64,000 nucleotides of DNA from an uncultured Roseicyclus sp. Lineage in GTDB: Bacteria; Pseudomonadota; Alphaproteobacteria; Rhodobacterales; Rhodobacteraceae. The stretch lies in assembly GCA_947489665.1 (NCBI GenBank), contig CANLEH010000001.1:186001-250000 (forward strand), written 5' to 3'. The notes under the pieces are model-generated. The model made no database searches and was not told the origin of the DNA. It was given only the letters and a program-made list of their open reading frames with translations. The translations under genes were made by a program, and so were the position numbers. Positions 51,874 to 59,362 of this stretch are shown piece after piece. Numbering within the stretch: position 1 is the first letter of the stretch; each line of letters starts with the position of its first letter.

Positions 51874-52586
51874 GCGGCCGCTTTGACGGCGTGGATGTAC
51901 CAGCCCGGGGCAGACGACCAGACGGTTTCGCCGCGCCGCCCGGAATAGTGCGATGCGCCTTTGAAGCGCGCGCGGGCCTCAAGGATGTCAAAGGTGGCGG
52001 CGATGGTTTCGACAAGTCCACGGATGGCCTTGTCGCCGCGTCCCTTGACGGTCAGCGCCGATGTGCGGCGCCCGAAGACGAGGGGCAGAAGGCTGGCTTG
52101 TGCATAGCCAAGCTTCTGTAAGGTGGCGAACCACCAGCTTGGCGTGTGGCGGTGGAAGTCATCGGGGTGGCCGTGGACCGGGTAGATCCAGGGTACGATG
52201 ATATGACAGCTTCCGCCTGGCTTCAGAACGCGGGTCACTTCGGTCAGCGATCCGACATCGTCCTGGATATGTTCGAATACGTTGAAGCTTGTCACCGCGT
52301 CGAAGCGGTTATCCGCGTAGGGCAGAGGCGCGCCGACTTCGACCAGGTCGGTTGGTTTGAATTCCTGCGAGATGTTCACGGATCGAACCGTCGGCCCGTC
52401 CGGCAGGAGGGCGCTGTAGCTGGTCGTCTCACCGCCGCCGAAATCCAGCACCTCCCCGGTGAGGTGGAGGTTGGAGATCAGCTCATGCTCCATCCGGCGC
52501 AGCATGGTCCGTTTCGCGCCATACGCCCGCAGACTGCGGAAGCGCGCGAAACTGGGCAACGGGGGGTTGCTGAGTTCGAATGTCAT
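51870..52586 (-). CDS. Class I SAM-dependent methyltransferase
   Basis: A 238-aa methyltransferase: SAM-binding VLDFGGGETTSYSALLPDG (motif I), acidic VRSVNISQEFKPTDLVEVG, LPYADNRFDAVTSFNVFEHIQDD (motif IV) and LKPGGSCHIIVPW. HPDDFHRHTPSWW suggests a methyltransferase-11-like enzyme of sugar or lipid type. Start ATG at 52586, first of a three-gene unit with two small membrane proteins. Substrate unknown. Confidence 0.82.
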   Translation of the reverse strand: MTFELSNPPLPSFARFRSLRAYGAKRTMLRRMEHELISNLHLTGEVLDFGGGETTSYSALLPDGPTVRSVNISQEFKPTDLVEVGAPLPYADNRFDAVTSFNVFEHIQDDVGSLTEVTRVLKPGGSCHIIVPWIYPVHGHPDDFHRHTPSWWFATLQKLGYAQASLLPLVFGRRTSALTVKGRGDKAIRGLVETIAATFDILEARARFKGASHYSGRRGETVWSSAPGWYIHAVKAAA

Positions 52587-52603
52587 GGGGCCGCCCTTGA
52601 GTT

Positions 52604-52650
52604 CACCACCCTCCGTTTCCGGCCTAAATGGCCGGAATGCAAGGGTGGTG
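52604..52650 (-). terminator. Nested hairpin after chrR
   Basis: Outer arms CACCACCCT (52604-52612) / AGGGTGGTG (52642-52650) and inner arms TTCCGGCC (52617-52624) / GGCCGGAA (52630-52637) with a 5-nt loop. Both stems are perfect. It lies just past the chrR stop and before the methyltransferase start, as expected for the end of the rpoE-chrR message. Confidence 0.65.
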
Positions 52651-52664
52651 CTGCGCCGGTGCGA

Positions 52665-53306
52665 TCAGATCCCGAGGAAGGGTTGCGCGATGCGGGGCAG
52701 AAGGCCCTGGAACTTGAGCCGGGCGTCGGTGGCCACAAGGCAGATGCAATCCTCGCCCGGTTCGGCGATGGGCGTGTGGCTGACATTCGGGTCTGCGACC
52801 TCGATATCGCCCCGGGCAAAAACGCCATCTTCGTCGCGGAAGGCGCCTTTGAGAACCAAGGTCATCTCGGTCCCGTTATGGCTATGTTCCGGCATGGAGC
52901 GGCCAGCTGGGATTTTCAGCAGCCGGGCCGTGCCGTTTTCATCGGAATGCAGCACGCATTGCTTTACGCCGCGGCCCACATAGCGCCAGCGCACAGCCTC
53001 TTCATCGCCGCCTACGACGGATTGCAGCGGCGTGGGGAAGGTGCCGGGCATTACAATGGGACGTTCCGCCGGTGCGCCGCCGGTGATTTTGGCGAGCGTC
53101 TGTTCCAGGCTGTCTTCGGCCACGTCGACTTGGTCAAGGTCTTCGAGTACGGCGCCGCCGACGGCTTCGAACGCCTCAAGGCGCGCGCGCGCGTCATCGC
53201 AGAGCGACACATGGGTTGCGATCACAAGGTCGAATGCCTGCGGCAACGCCCCTGTCGCATAGCCCATGAGAAGATCGTCGGGCGCTTGATGTTGGATATC
53301 GGTCAT
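52665..53306 (-). CDS. chrR: ChrR-type zinc anti-sigma factor of RpoE
   Basis: A 213-aa anti-sigma factor. The N-terminal anti-sigma domain has His6, His32 and Cys36 in IATHVSLCDD, but the fourth zinc ligand expected three residues later is Ala39 (LCDDARAR where Rhodobacter sphaeroides ChrR has LCDECRAR). The C-terminal cupin domain keeps its metal ligands in MPEHSHNGTEMTLVLKG and VSHTP. ChrR releases RpoE on singlet oxygen exposure. It lies 45 bp downstream of rpoE. The missing Cys could weaken zinc binding or shift its sensing; the rest of the protein looks intact. Confidence 0.9.
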   Translation of the reverse strand: MTDIQHQAPDDLLMGYATGALPQAFDLVIATHVSLCDDARARLEAFEAVGGAVLEDLDQVDVAEDSLEQTLAKITGGAPAERPIVMPGTFPTPLQSVVGGDEEAVRWRYVGRGVKQCVLHSDENGTARLLKIPAGRSMPEHSHNGTEMTLVLKGAFRDEDGVFARGDIEVADPNVSHTPIAEPGEDCICLVATDARLKFQGLLPRIAQPFLGI

Positions 53307-53351
53307 TGGTCTGTTGTCTGCTTGGTCGGAATCTGTCTTGTAGAAGTCTGT

Positions 53352-53900
53352 TCAATTCATCGAATGTCTTAACCGTTCCAAGGCCAACCTAATGCGGGAC
53401 TTGATCGTGCCAAGGGGCAGACCGGTTTCCGCAGCAATCTCGGAATGGGAGAGATCGCCGAAATAGGCGTGCTGGATCAGCTCGCGTTGCTTTTCCGGGA
53501 GTTTGGCCAAAGCTGTGGCCAGACGTCCGGTATCTTGTTGCAGGGCGATGACATCCGCCTGATCGGGGGCCTGTTCGGGCCCCCAGGGCAGATCTTCGGG
53601 CTCGGGCCGCGCGTAACGGCGCAACAGATCGATCTTCCGATTGCGGGCAATCGTAAAGATCCACGTCGCAACGGAGGCGCGCGACGGATCATACATGTGA
53701 GCCTTGTGCCAAAGTGTGGCCATGACGTCCTGCATACATTCTTCAGCGAGGCTTTCGTCGGCCCCGGACTTCATCAGAAACGCCTTCACCCGTGGGGCGA
53801 AATGCCGAAAGAGTTCGGCAAAGGCCTTCCTGTCTTGGTCCTGCGCGATGGCTGACATGCGTGTCACCCAATGCGCATCTGTGGTTTCATGTGCCGTCAC
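53352..53900 (-). CDS. rpoE: RpoE-type ECF sigma factor (ChrR-controlled, ECF11)
   Basis: Sigma factor of the singlet-oxygen response. Region 2 reads AFAELFRHFAPRVKAFLMKSGADESLAEECMQDVMATLWHKAH and SRASVATWIFTIARNRKIDLLRR; region 4 is PEKQRELIQHAYFGDLSHSEIAAETGLPLGTIKSRIRLALERLR. I place the start at GTG 53900, giving 182 aa, close to the Rhodobacter protein and beginning just before the conserved HWVTRM segment. The frame opens at an ATG at 53999, but that codon lies at the predicted transcription start of its own promoter, so it would be leaderless at best. Confidence 0.85.
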   Translation of the reverse strand: MTAHETTDAHWVTRMSAIAQDQDRKAFAELFRHFAPRVKAFLMKSGADESLAEECMQDVMATLWHKAHMYDPSRASVATWIFTIARNRKIDLLRRYARPEPEDLPWGPEQAPDQADVIALQQDTGRLATALAKLPEKQRELIQHAYFGDLSHSEIAAETGLPLGTIKSRIRLALERLRHSMN

Positions 53901-54004
53901 GGTCTTTCCACGCAGCTTTAATCGCACCGGACTTACCGTTTTAGCGGCAGGGATCGGCGCGGCAACTGTCTCTTCAGCGTGGTCGTTCGCGAACAGCATA
54001 CCCG

Positions 54005-54033
54005 TCTTACGGGGGATTCCCTAGGGTGGATCA
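54005..54033 (-). promoter_or_regulatory. RpoE-dependent promoter of rpoE-chrR
   Basis: On the minus strand: TGATCC (54033-54028), an 18-nt spacer, TAAGA (54009-54005). This fits the Rhodobacter RpoE consensus TGATCC-N18-TAAG. Transcription would start near 53998, giving autoregulation of rpoE-chrR. Confidence 0.85.
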
Positions 54034-54094
54034 CTAATACACGCTCAGAGAAAAGATTTCATGTGAAAAGGAATGTTTTTCGGAGGTTTTTCTT

Positions 54095-54122
54095 TGATCT
54101 ACTTGCGGTTGCGCCCCGTAAC
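54095..54122 (+). promoter_or_regulatory. RpoE-dependent promoter of the flavoprotein/DUF1365 operon
   Basis: TGATCT at 54095-54100, an 18-nt spacer, TAAC at 54119-54122. It matches the RpoE pattern with a weaker -10 and points at the flavin oxidoreductase gene 35 bp downstream. Together with the rpoE promoter it forms a back-to-back pair. Confidence 0.75.
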
Positions 54123-54157
54123 CCGATCAACCAGAAACGTGAGGTCAGGGGGAATGA

Positions 54158-55450
54158 ATGCCGTTTGAAACGCCGGGTGCTGTCCCGAAACGCATTGCTG
54201 TCATCGGGGCCGGGATATCCGGCATGTCGGCGGCCTATCATCTTGCAACCGACAACCATGTAACCCTGATTGAGGCCGAGGGCCGATTGGGTGGCCATGC
54301 GCGCACGGTTGTGGCGGGAAAGAATGGCGATCAGCCGGTGGATACGGGCTTTATCGTGTTTAACCGAGTGAATTACCCCAACCTTTGCAAGCTGTTCGAA
54401 GAGTTGGACGTTCCGGTCACGGAATCGGACATGTCCTTTGCCGCGTCCATCGGGGGCGGGCGCATCGAATACGGGCTGCGCAGCGCCAAGGCACTGTTCG
54501 CGCAGCCAAGCAATGCGTTGCGCCCCGGTTTCGTTCGGATGGTGCGCGACCTGTTCCGGTTCAATGCGCAGGCCGCTGAACTGGCCACGGACAGCACGAT
54601 CACTTTGCGGGAGTTCCTTGACCAGCTTGGCATGGGCCGCTGGTTCCGCGACTATTACATCACGCCGGTTTCGGGCGCGATCTGGTCGACCCCGAAAGAG
54701 GAGATCATGGATTTCCCGGCCCAGGCGATGATCCGCTTCTTCCGCAATCACCACCTGTTGCACCATACCGGGCAGCATCAATGGTATACGGTGCAGGGAG
54801 GCTCCATCGAATATGTCACCCGGCTGGAGCGTGCGATGCGCGAGCGCGGGATCGACATTCGCCTTGGGCGCGGGGTTGAGGCCGTGAAGCGGACCATCGC
54901 CGGTGCCGAAGTGCGTATGGGCGGACATTGGGAGGCGTTTGATGAGGTCGTCTTTGCCACCCATTCCGACCAGACGCTGGCCATGCTGGCCGACCCGACC
55001 CCGGCTGAGGAAGCCGCGCTGAGTGCCGTACGCTACCAGCCCAACCGTGCGGTGCTTCACGCGGACGCGAACGCCATGCCGAAACGGCGCGCGACGTGGA
55101 GCAGCTGGAACTACACCGAGCGTCCGGGCCATGAGGGCGGGCCGATTGACCTGACCTACTGGATGAACTGCCTGCAGCCGATCCCGGAAAGCGATCCGCT
55201 GTTCGTTACACTGAACTCCCGCGCGCCGATCAATGAGGCGTTGATCTATGATGAGGTCGATTTCGCGCATCCGGTCTACGATCTGGCCGCTTTGGCGGCG
55301 CAATCCACGATCCGCGATCTGAACGGGGACAATGCCACCTGGTTCTGCGGGGCCTGGATGAAGAACGGGTTCCACGAAGACGGCTATGCCAGCGCGCTGG
55401 ACGTCGTCGAAGGGTTGCGGACCAAGGATCGGAGTGTTCTGGCGGCATGA
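54158..55450 (+). CDS. FAD-dependent amine-oxidase-like oxidoreductase
   Basis: A 430-aa flavoprotein with the dinucleotide-binding start RIAVIGAGISGMSAAYHLATDNHVTLIEAEGRLGGHA and the later GG-type FAD motif (DTGFIVFNRVNYPNLCKLFEEL). This is the NAD/FAD-binding protein that accompanies DUF1365 and cyclopropane/modified fatty acid genes. In Rhodobacter sphaeroides relatives belong to the RpoE regulon and act in fatty acid modification under singlet oxygen. Start ATG at 54158 after AGGGGGA. Overlaps DUF1365 by 4 bp. Confidence 0.88.
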   Translation: MPFETPGAVPKRIAVIGAGISGMSAAYHLATDNHVTLIEAEGRLGGHARTVVAGKNGDQPVDTGFIVFNRVNYPNLCKLFEELDVPVTESDMSFAASIGGGRIEYGLRSAKALFAQPSNALRPGFVRMVRDLFRFNAQAAELATDSTITLREFLDQLGMGRWFRDYYITPVSGAIWSTPKEEIMDFPAQAMIRFFRNHHLLHHTGQHQWYTVQGGSIEYVTRLERAMRERGIDIRLGRGVEAVKRTIAGAEVRMGGHWEAFDEVVFATHSDQTLAMLADPTPAEEAALSAVRYQPNRAVLHADANAMPKRRATWSSWNYTERPGHEGGPIDLTYWMNCLQPIPESDPLFVTLNSRAPINEALIYDEVDFAHPVYDLAALAAQSTIRDLNGDNATWFCGAWMKNGFHEDGYASALDVVEGLRTKDRSVLAA

Positions 55451-56211
55451 GCGAAGGTGTCGACCATATCGCGGGTGAGACCTTCCACGGGCGCAAGGGC
55501 GCTGTGGAGAACGCGTTCCGCTATGGGATCGACTACGTGATGCTGGATGCTGAGGCCGGCGCGCGCGGGCCGGCCTTGTTCGGGCGCAACCGGGCGGGGT
55601 TCTTCTCACTTCAGGACAAGGATCATGGCGGCCCGCCGAAAGAGGGACGCGGTGCGCCCTGGGCGCGGGAGGTTCTGGCAGCCCACGGTCTAACGGGCGT
55701 GACGGACGGCAAGCTGATGTTGCTCGCGCAGCCTCGGGTGCTGGGGCACGTTTTCAACCCGGTCTCCTTCTGGTTGGCGCAGGATCGGCAGGGGCGGCTG
55801 CGGGCTGTGATTGCTGAGGTGACGAACACGTTCGGCGACCGGCATTCCTACCTGTGTGCGCATCACGATCACCGCCCGATTGAGCGCGATGATCACTTGA
55901 ACGCGACGAAGATCTTCCATGTCTCGCCGTTTCAGCCCATCGACGGCGGCTATGCCTTTCGCTTTGATATCCGGCCCGACCGGATCGGCATCTGGATTGA
56001 ATTCGTCACAGGCAATGAGGGCGTTCTGGCGACGCTGACGGGCAAACGGGCGGAACTGACCAACGGCTCCATCCTGAAGGCGGCTTTGCGGCGGCCGCTC
56101 GGCTCTCGTCGCGTACTGGGGCTGATCCACTGGCAGGCGCTGAAGCTGTGGTGGAAAGGCGCGCGGTATCGTGTCCGGCCCGAGCCGCCGGTGGAAGATG
56201 TCAGCCGGTAA
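55447..56211 (+). CDS. DUF1365 family protein
   Basis: A 254-aa DUF1365 protein: VDHIAGETFHGRKGAVENAFRYGIDYVMLD at the N-terminus, LLAQPRVLGHVFNPVSFWLA, AVIAEVTNTFGDRHSYLC and KIFHVSPFQPIDGGYAFRFD are family motifs. Co-translated with the flavoprotein (ATGA overlap). The usual third partner, a cyclopropane-fatty-acid-type methyltransferase, does not follow. Probable role in modifying membrane fatty acids, inferred from co-occurrence. Confidence 0.88.
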   Translation: MSEGVDHIAGETFHGRKGAVENAFRYGIDYVMLDAEAGARGPALFGRNRAGFFSLQDKDHGGPPKEGRGAPWAREVLAAHGLTGVTDGKLMLLAQPRVLGHVFNPVSFWLAQDRQGRLRAVIAEVTNTFGDRHSYLCAHHDHRPIERDDHLNATKIFHVSPFQPIDGGYAFRFDIRPDRIGIWIEFVTGNEGVLATLTGKRAELTNGSILKAALRRPLGSRRVLGLIHWQALKLWWKGARYRVRPEPPVEDVSR

Positions 56212-56368
56212 AGACCGGCCCCGAGTCTTAGGCGATGTTCCGCGCCCGTGAACTTTCCCCGGATTGCAGCGTTGCGCCTGTGACATATGTTTTTGAGACG
56301 GTGCACGGCACCTGAGATTTTGGCGGCCTGGCGCTTGGGCCGAACGGATACACTGGAAAGGACGAACG

Positions 56369-57106
56369 ATGCGGGAATGGAGCGGGAAACGCTATTGGCT
56401 GGTGGGCGCATCGGAAGGGCTGGGGCGCAGCCTGGCCCATTGCCTGAGCCGTGCGGGGGTGGAGTTGGTTTTGTCCGCCCGCACTGCTGATCGCTTGGAA
56501 AGCCTTGTGGAAGAGCTTCCCGGCCAGGCCAGCATCGTGACCGTGGATGTGGCAGATACCAAGTCTGTGAAGGCTGCGTCAGCCGAGGTGGGTGAGATCG
56601 ACGGGATGGTTTTTCTCGCTGGCCTCGGTACGCTGATCAAGACGCAGGACTGGGACGCGGAGAAGGTCGAGCAGCTGTTCGACGTGAACCTGACCGGGGC
56701 CGCGCGGGTGATCGGGCAGGTGATCAAGCCGATGGTGGATCGCAATGCGGGCCATATCGTTCTGACCGGCTCCCTTTCCGCCTATCGCGGGCTTCCGGCG
56801 GCGGTGGGCTATTCGGCGTCGAAGGCCGGGCTGATGTCCTTGGCGGAGTCGATGCATGGCGATCTGAAGGACACCGACATCAATGTTCAGATCGTGAATC
56901 CCGGCTATATCGAGACGCGGATGCAGGACGATAACCCCTATTCCAAGCCGTTCATCATGACGCCCGATGCCGCCGCGCAGGAAATGTTCGAGCACATGAA
57001 CACCGACAACTTCCACAAGGCCTTTCCCTTCGGCTTCAGCCTGCTGTTCCGCCTGTCGCGCCTGATGCCGACGGCGTTCTACGAATGGATGTTCTTCCGC
57101 CGATAA
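56369..57106 (+). CDS. Short-chain dehydrogenase/reductase
   Basis: A 245-aa SDR: WLVGASEGLGRSLAH (nucleotide-binding; the usual TG is GA), VFLAGLGTLIK, HIVLTGSLSAYRGLPAAVGYSASKAGLMSL with catalytic Ser and Tyr-x3-Lys, and VNPGYIETRM. An SDR is part of the comparable RpoE-regulated locus in Rhodobacter, so it may belong to the same response, although a 157-bp gap separates it from DUF1365 and I see no RpoE promoter there. Confidence 0.88.
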   Translation: MREWSGKRYWLVGASEGLGRSLAHCLSRAGVELVLSARTADRLESLVEELPGQASIVTVDVADTKSVKAASAEVGEIDGMVFLAGLGTLIKTQDWDAEKVEQLFDVNLTGAARVIGQVIKPMVDRNAGHIVLTGSLSAYRGLPAAVGYSASKAGLMSLAESMHGDLKDTDINVQIVNPGYIETRMQDDNPYSKPFIMTPDAAAQEMFEHMNTDNFHKAFPFGFSLLFRLSRLMPTAFYEWMFFRR

Positions 57107-57151
57107 GGCCCGCTCACGCGCAATTTGCGCTGAATCAAGGCGCGTCGTGTA

Positions 57152-57186
57152 TCCTCCTGTTTGAGTAACCCTCGTGAACAGGAGGA
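57152..57186 (+). promoter_or_regulatory. Hairpin that masks the ribosome-binding site of the DUF3775 gene
   Basis: TCCTCCTGTT (57152-57161) and AACAGGAGGA (57177-57186) are perfectly complementary 10-bp arms with a 15-nt loop. The 3' arm contains the AGGAGG Shine-Dalgarno sequence for the ATG at 57194, so folding would block initiation. It could be an RNA thermometer, a protein-controlled site or a transcription/translation attenuator. Confidence 0.7.
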
Positions 57187-57193
57187 AGACCCC

Positions 57194-57508
57194 ATGGAAA
57201 TATCAGCACGGGCCGTGGCGCAGGTGATCCTGATGGGCCACGAATTGGAACGCGCGGAGGGCGAGTTGCGTGGATTCGTGGATCGTTTGGGACGCGAAGA
57301 ACAGGCAGAGTTGGTGGCACTTTTCTGGGTCGGGCGTGGATCGTTCGAGGCGGAGGATTTCGCCGAGGCGCTGTCGACGGCCAAGGCCGAGGCCACGGTG
57401 CCGACAGTCGACTACCTGATGGGCAGCCCGCATTTTGCCGACCATCTTGAAGCGGGAGCGGAGGCGATGGGCCTCGACGTGGCAGGGCAAGAGGAAGACT
57501 TGCTTTAG
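57194..57508 (+). CDS. DUF3775 family protein
   Basis: A 104-aa acidic protein starting MEISARAVAQVILMGHELER at ATG 57194. FVDRLGREEQAELVALFWVGRGSFEAEDFAEALSTA and TVDYLMGSPHFADHLEAGAEAMGL match DUF3775 as I remember it. It is helical and cytoplasmic, function unknown. The ribosome-binding site AGGAGG is buried in a perfect hairpin, implying controlled translation. The frame continues upstream from a TTG at 57161 within the hairpin; that extension is not credible. Confidence 0.75.
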   Translation: MEISARAVAQVILMGHELERAEGELRGFVDRLGREEQAELVALFWVGRGSFEAEDFAEALSTAKAEATVPTVDYLMGSPHFADHLEAGAEAMGLDVAGQEEDLL

Positions 57509-57542
57509 CAAGGGTTTGCGCCGGCTTCGCCGTCGCCCGGGG

Positions 57543-57568
57543 GCGCGCTCGGGCTGAAGCCCTCGCGC
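57543..57568. terminator. GC-rich hairpin between DUF3775 and saccharopine dehydrogenase genes
   Basis: GGGCT-GA-AGCCC at the top with GCGCG / CGCGC below (small internal loop), between two convergent genes. No T-run. Shape resembles the dispersed GC hairpins between genes elsewhere in the window. Confidence 0.45.
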
Positions 57569-57578
57569 GCCGGGGGAT

Positions 57579-58631
57579 TTATTCGACCAGCGCGGCTTTG
57601 AAGGTCTGTTCGGCGCGTGCCCAGACGCCGGTTTGGTCCGTTGGCAGATCCAGAAGGCTTGGCAAAAGCTGCTCCGCGTAATCCTCCGCGCTTTCCAGCG
57701 GCAGAAGGGACGGCAGGTTGTCGATGGCCATGACGTCAAGCGGCGGTGTGTCAGCGGCGCGCAGGACCGGATCGGCCCAAGACGTCGTGCGGTCGTAGAC
57801 CTTGATGGGGGAGAAATCGCTGTCTGGGTCGCAGGCGATATCCCCGATCACGGACAGCCGGCGCGGCGCGGTCTTGGCGCTTTCTGGCACAAAGACGGGC
57901 ACGCCCGGTGTGGCGAGGATGCAGTTCAGAAACAGGTCGTGATGCAGGATTTCGGGGAATGGGCCGCCATGGGCGGTCTCGGCCATGTCCCAGCTTGTGG
58001 GGTGAATGCCGAGCATTTCCAGCAGGGCTGCGGCGCCCGAGCCGGTCCGCCCAAGCGCGCCGATGATCAATGCGGTGGGCCGGCGGTGGCCTATGGTCGC
58101 GAGGGCCTCAGTGAGGTGGAGGATCAACGACTCCTTCTTGGGCCAGTCGGTGACAGCGGGCATGGCGCGGCCTGCCTGCTGCGCGGCCCAGGCGGCGACG
58201 GACAGACCCGCGCCGACATAGCCGGCCCAGAAGCCGAAGGCCGCAACGCGGCGACCGCTTTCATCGACCAGGTATTCGAGGTCGAGAAGGGTGCCCCCGC
58301 CCTCCTTGAACCGGTCAAGCAAGTGGCGGCCCGAGGGTTGGCCCTTGAAGGCATGTCCGAACAGGATGTGGCGGTGGGTCAGTGGGCCGGTATCGTCGGG
58401 CAACTCCTTCAGCCCGAAGATGATGGCGTCCGCGGGCGCGGCGCGCCAGCTGCCTTGCGGGGCGATGTCGATCCCTGCCGCACGGTATTCGGTGGTGGGA
58501 ATGATGCGATCCGAGCTGTCTTCGACCGTGACTTGCAGCCCTGCCGCCAGCAACGCTTTCGCCCCTTCCGGGGTCAGCCCGACACGGCGTTCATTGGCGC
58601 GTTCCTCGGCGCGGACCCAGAGATGTGTCAT
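57579..58631 (-). CDS. Saccharopine dehydrogenase (lysine-forming type)
   Basis: A 350-aa protein of the alanine dehydrogenase/LYS1 family. HLWVRAEERANERRVGLTPEGAKALLAAG, FGHAFKGQPSGRHLLDRFKEGGGTLLDLEYLVDESGRRVAAFGFWAGYVGAG and ALIIGALGRTGSGAAALLEMLG are typical of saccharopine dehydrogenase (NAD+, L-lysine-forming). In Rhodobacterales it serves lysine degradation via saccharopine. The usual second enzyme (glutamate-forming) is not in the window. Confidence 0.85.
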   Translation of the reverse strand: MTHLWVRAEERANERRVGLTPEGAKALLAAGLQVTVEDSSDRIIPTTEYRAAGIDIAPQGSWRAAPADAIIFGLKELPDDTGPLTHRHILFGHAFKGQPSGRHLLDRFKEGGGTLLDLEYLVDESGRRVAAFGFWAGYVGAGLSVAAWAAQQAGRAMPAVTDWPKKESLILHLTEALATIGHRRPTALIIGALGRTGSGAAALLEMLGIHPTSWDMAETAHGGPFPEILHHDLFLNCILATPGVPVFVPESAKTAPRRLSVIGDIACDPDSDFSPIKVYDRTTSWADPVLRAADTPPLDVMAIDNLPSLLPLESAEDYAEQLLPSLLDLPTDQTGVWARAEQTFKAALVE

Positions 58632-58660
58632 GGCTGGTTGCTCCCTTCACCGTGCCAGTA

Positions 58661-59362
58661 TCACTGCCAGCTGACGTCGCCCAGAAAGATGTAGCCCGCC
58701 CCATAGATCGTCTTGATCAGGCGCGGGTTTTTCGGGTCTTCGCGCAGCTTGGTGCGCAGGCGCGAGATGCGGACATCCATGGCGCGGTCGAAACTGTCGC
58801 CCGCAACGCCGCCCAGACTTTCCTGCATCTGCTGGCGGGAGATCAGCCGCTTCGGCGCTTCGAGGAACAGGCGCAGCACCTCCCCCTCGGCATGAGAAAA
58901 GGGCGTATCCGTCCCATCCTCGGCGGTCAGGATGTAGCTGTCGAACTGCGCGATCCAGCCATTGAAATGGGCGGTGGAGCGGGCGCGATCCTGTGTCTTT
59001 GGCGTGCGGAGGCGGGCACGGACACGGGCGACAACTTCGATGGGATCGAAGGGTTTGATGATGTAATCGTCGGCCCCAAGCTCCAGCCCCGTGACGCGGT
59101 CCTGCACTTGGGCGCGGCCCGAGATGATGATGATCGCAGCCCCAGATTCCAGCGCCAGGCGGTGGACGACGGCAAGGCCGTCTCGGTCGGGCAGGCCCAG
59201 ATCGACAAGGCAGACATCGGGCGTGGTACGGCGCAGCGCGGCCTCGAACTCCGTCGCGCGGGCGAAGGCGGCGGTGCGGAAGCCTGCATCTTGCAGCGCG
59301 TCGGAGAGCATGGCGCGGATCTGCGGCTCGTCATCAAGGATAGTGACAAGCGGCGGGCTCAT
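58661..59362 (-). CDS. OmpR-family response regulator
   Basis: A 233-aa regulator: receiver with Asp10/Asp11 (ILDDEPQ), phosphoacceptor Asp54 (VCLVDLGLPDRDG) and Lys in KPFDP; winged-helix DNA-binding domain with LFLEAPKRLISRQQMQESLGG and RISRLRTKLREDPKNPRLIKTIYGAGYIF. Its start overlaps the kinase stop by 4 bp. Probable target: the divergent acyl-CoA synthetase gene upstream of the kinase. Confidence 0.92.
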   Translation of the reverse strand: MSPPLVTILDDEPQIRAMLSDALQDAGFRTAAFARATEFEAALRRTTPDVCLVDLGLPDRDGLAVVHRLALESGAAIIIISGRAQVQDRVTGLELGADDYIIKPFDPIEVVARVRARLRTPKTQDRARSTAHFNGWIAQFDSYILTAEDGTDTPFSHAEGEVLRLFLEAPKRLISRQQMQESLGGVAGDSFDRAMDVRISRLRTKLREDPKNPRLIKTIYGAGYIFLGDVSWQ

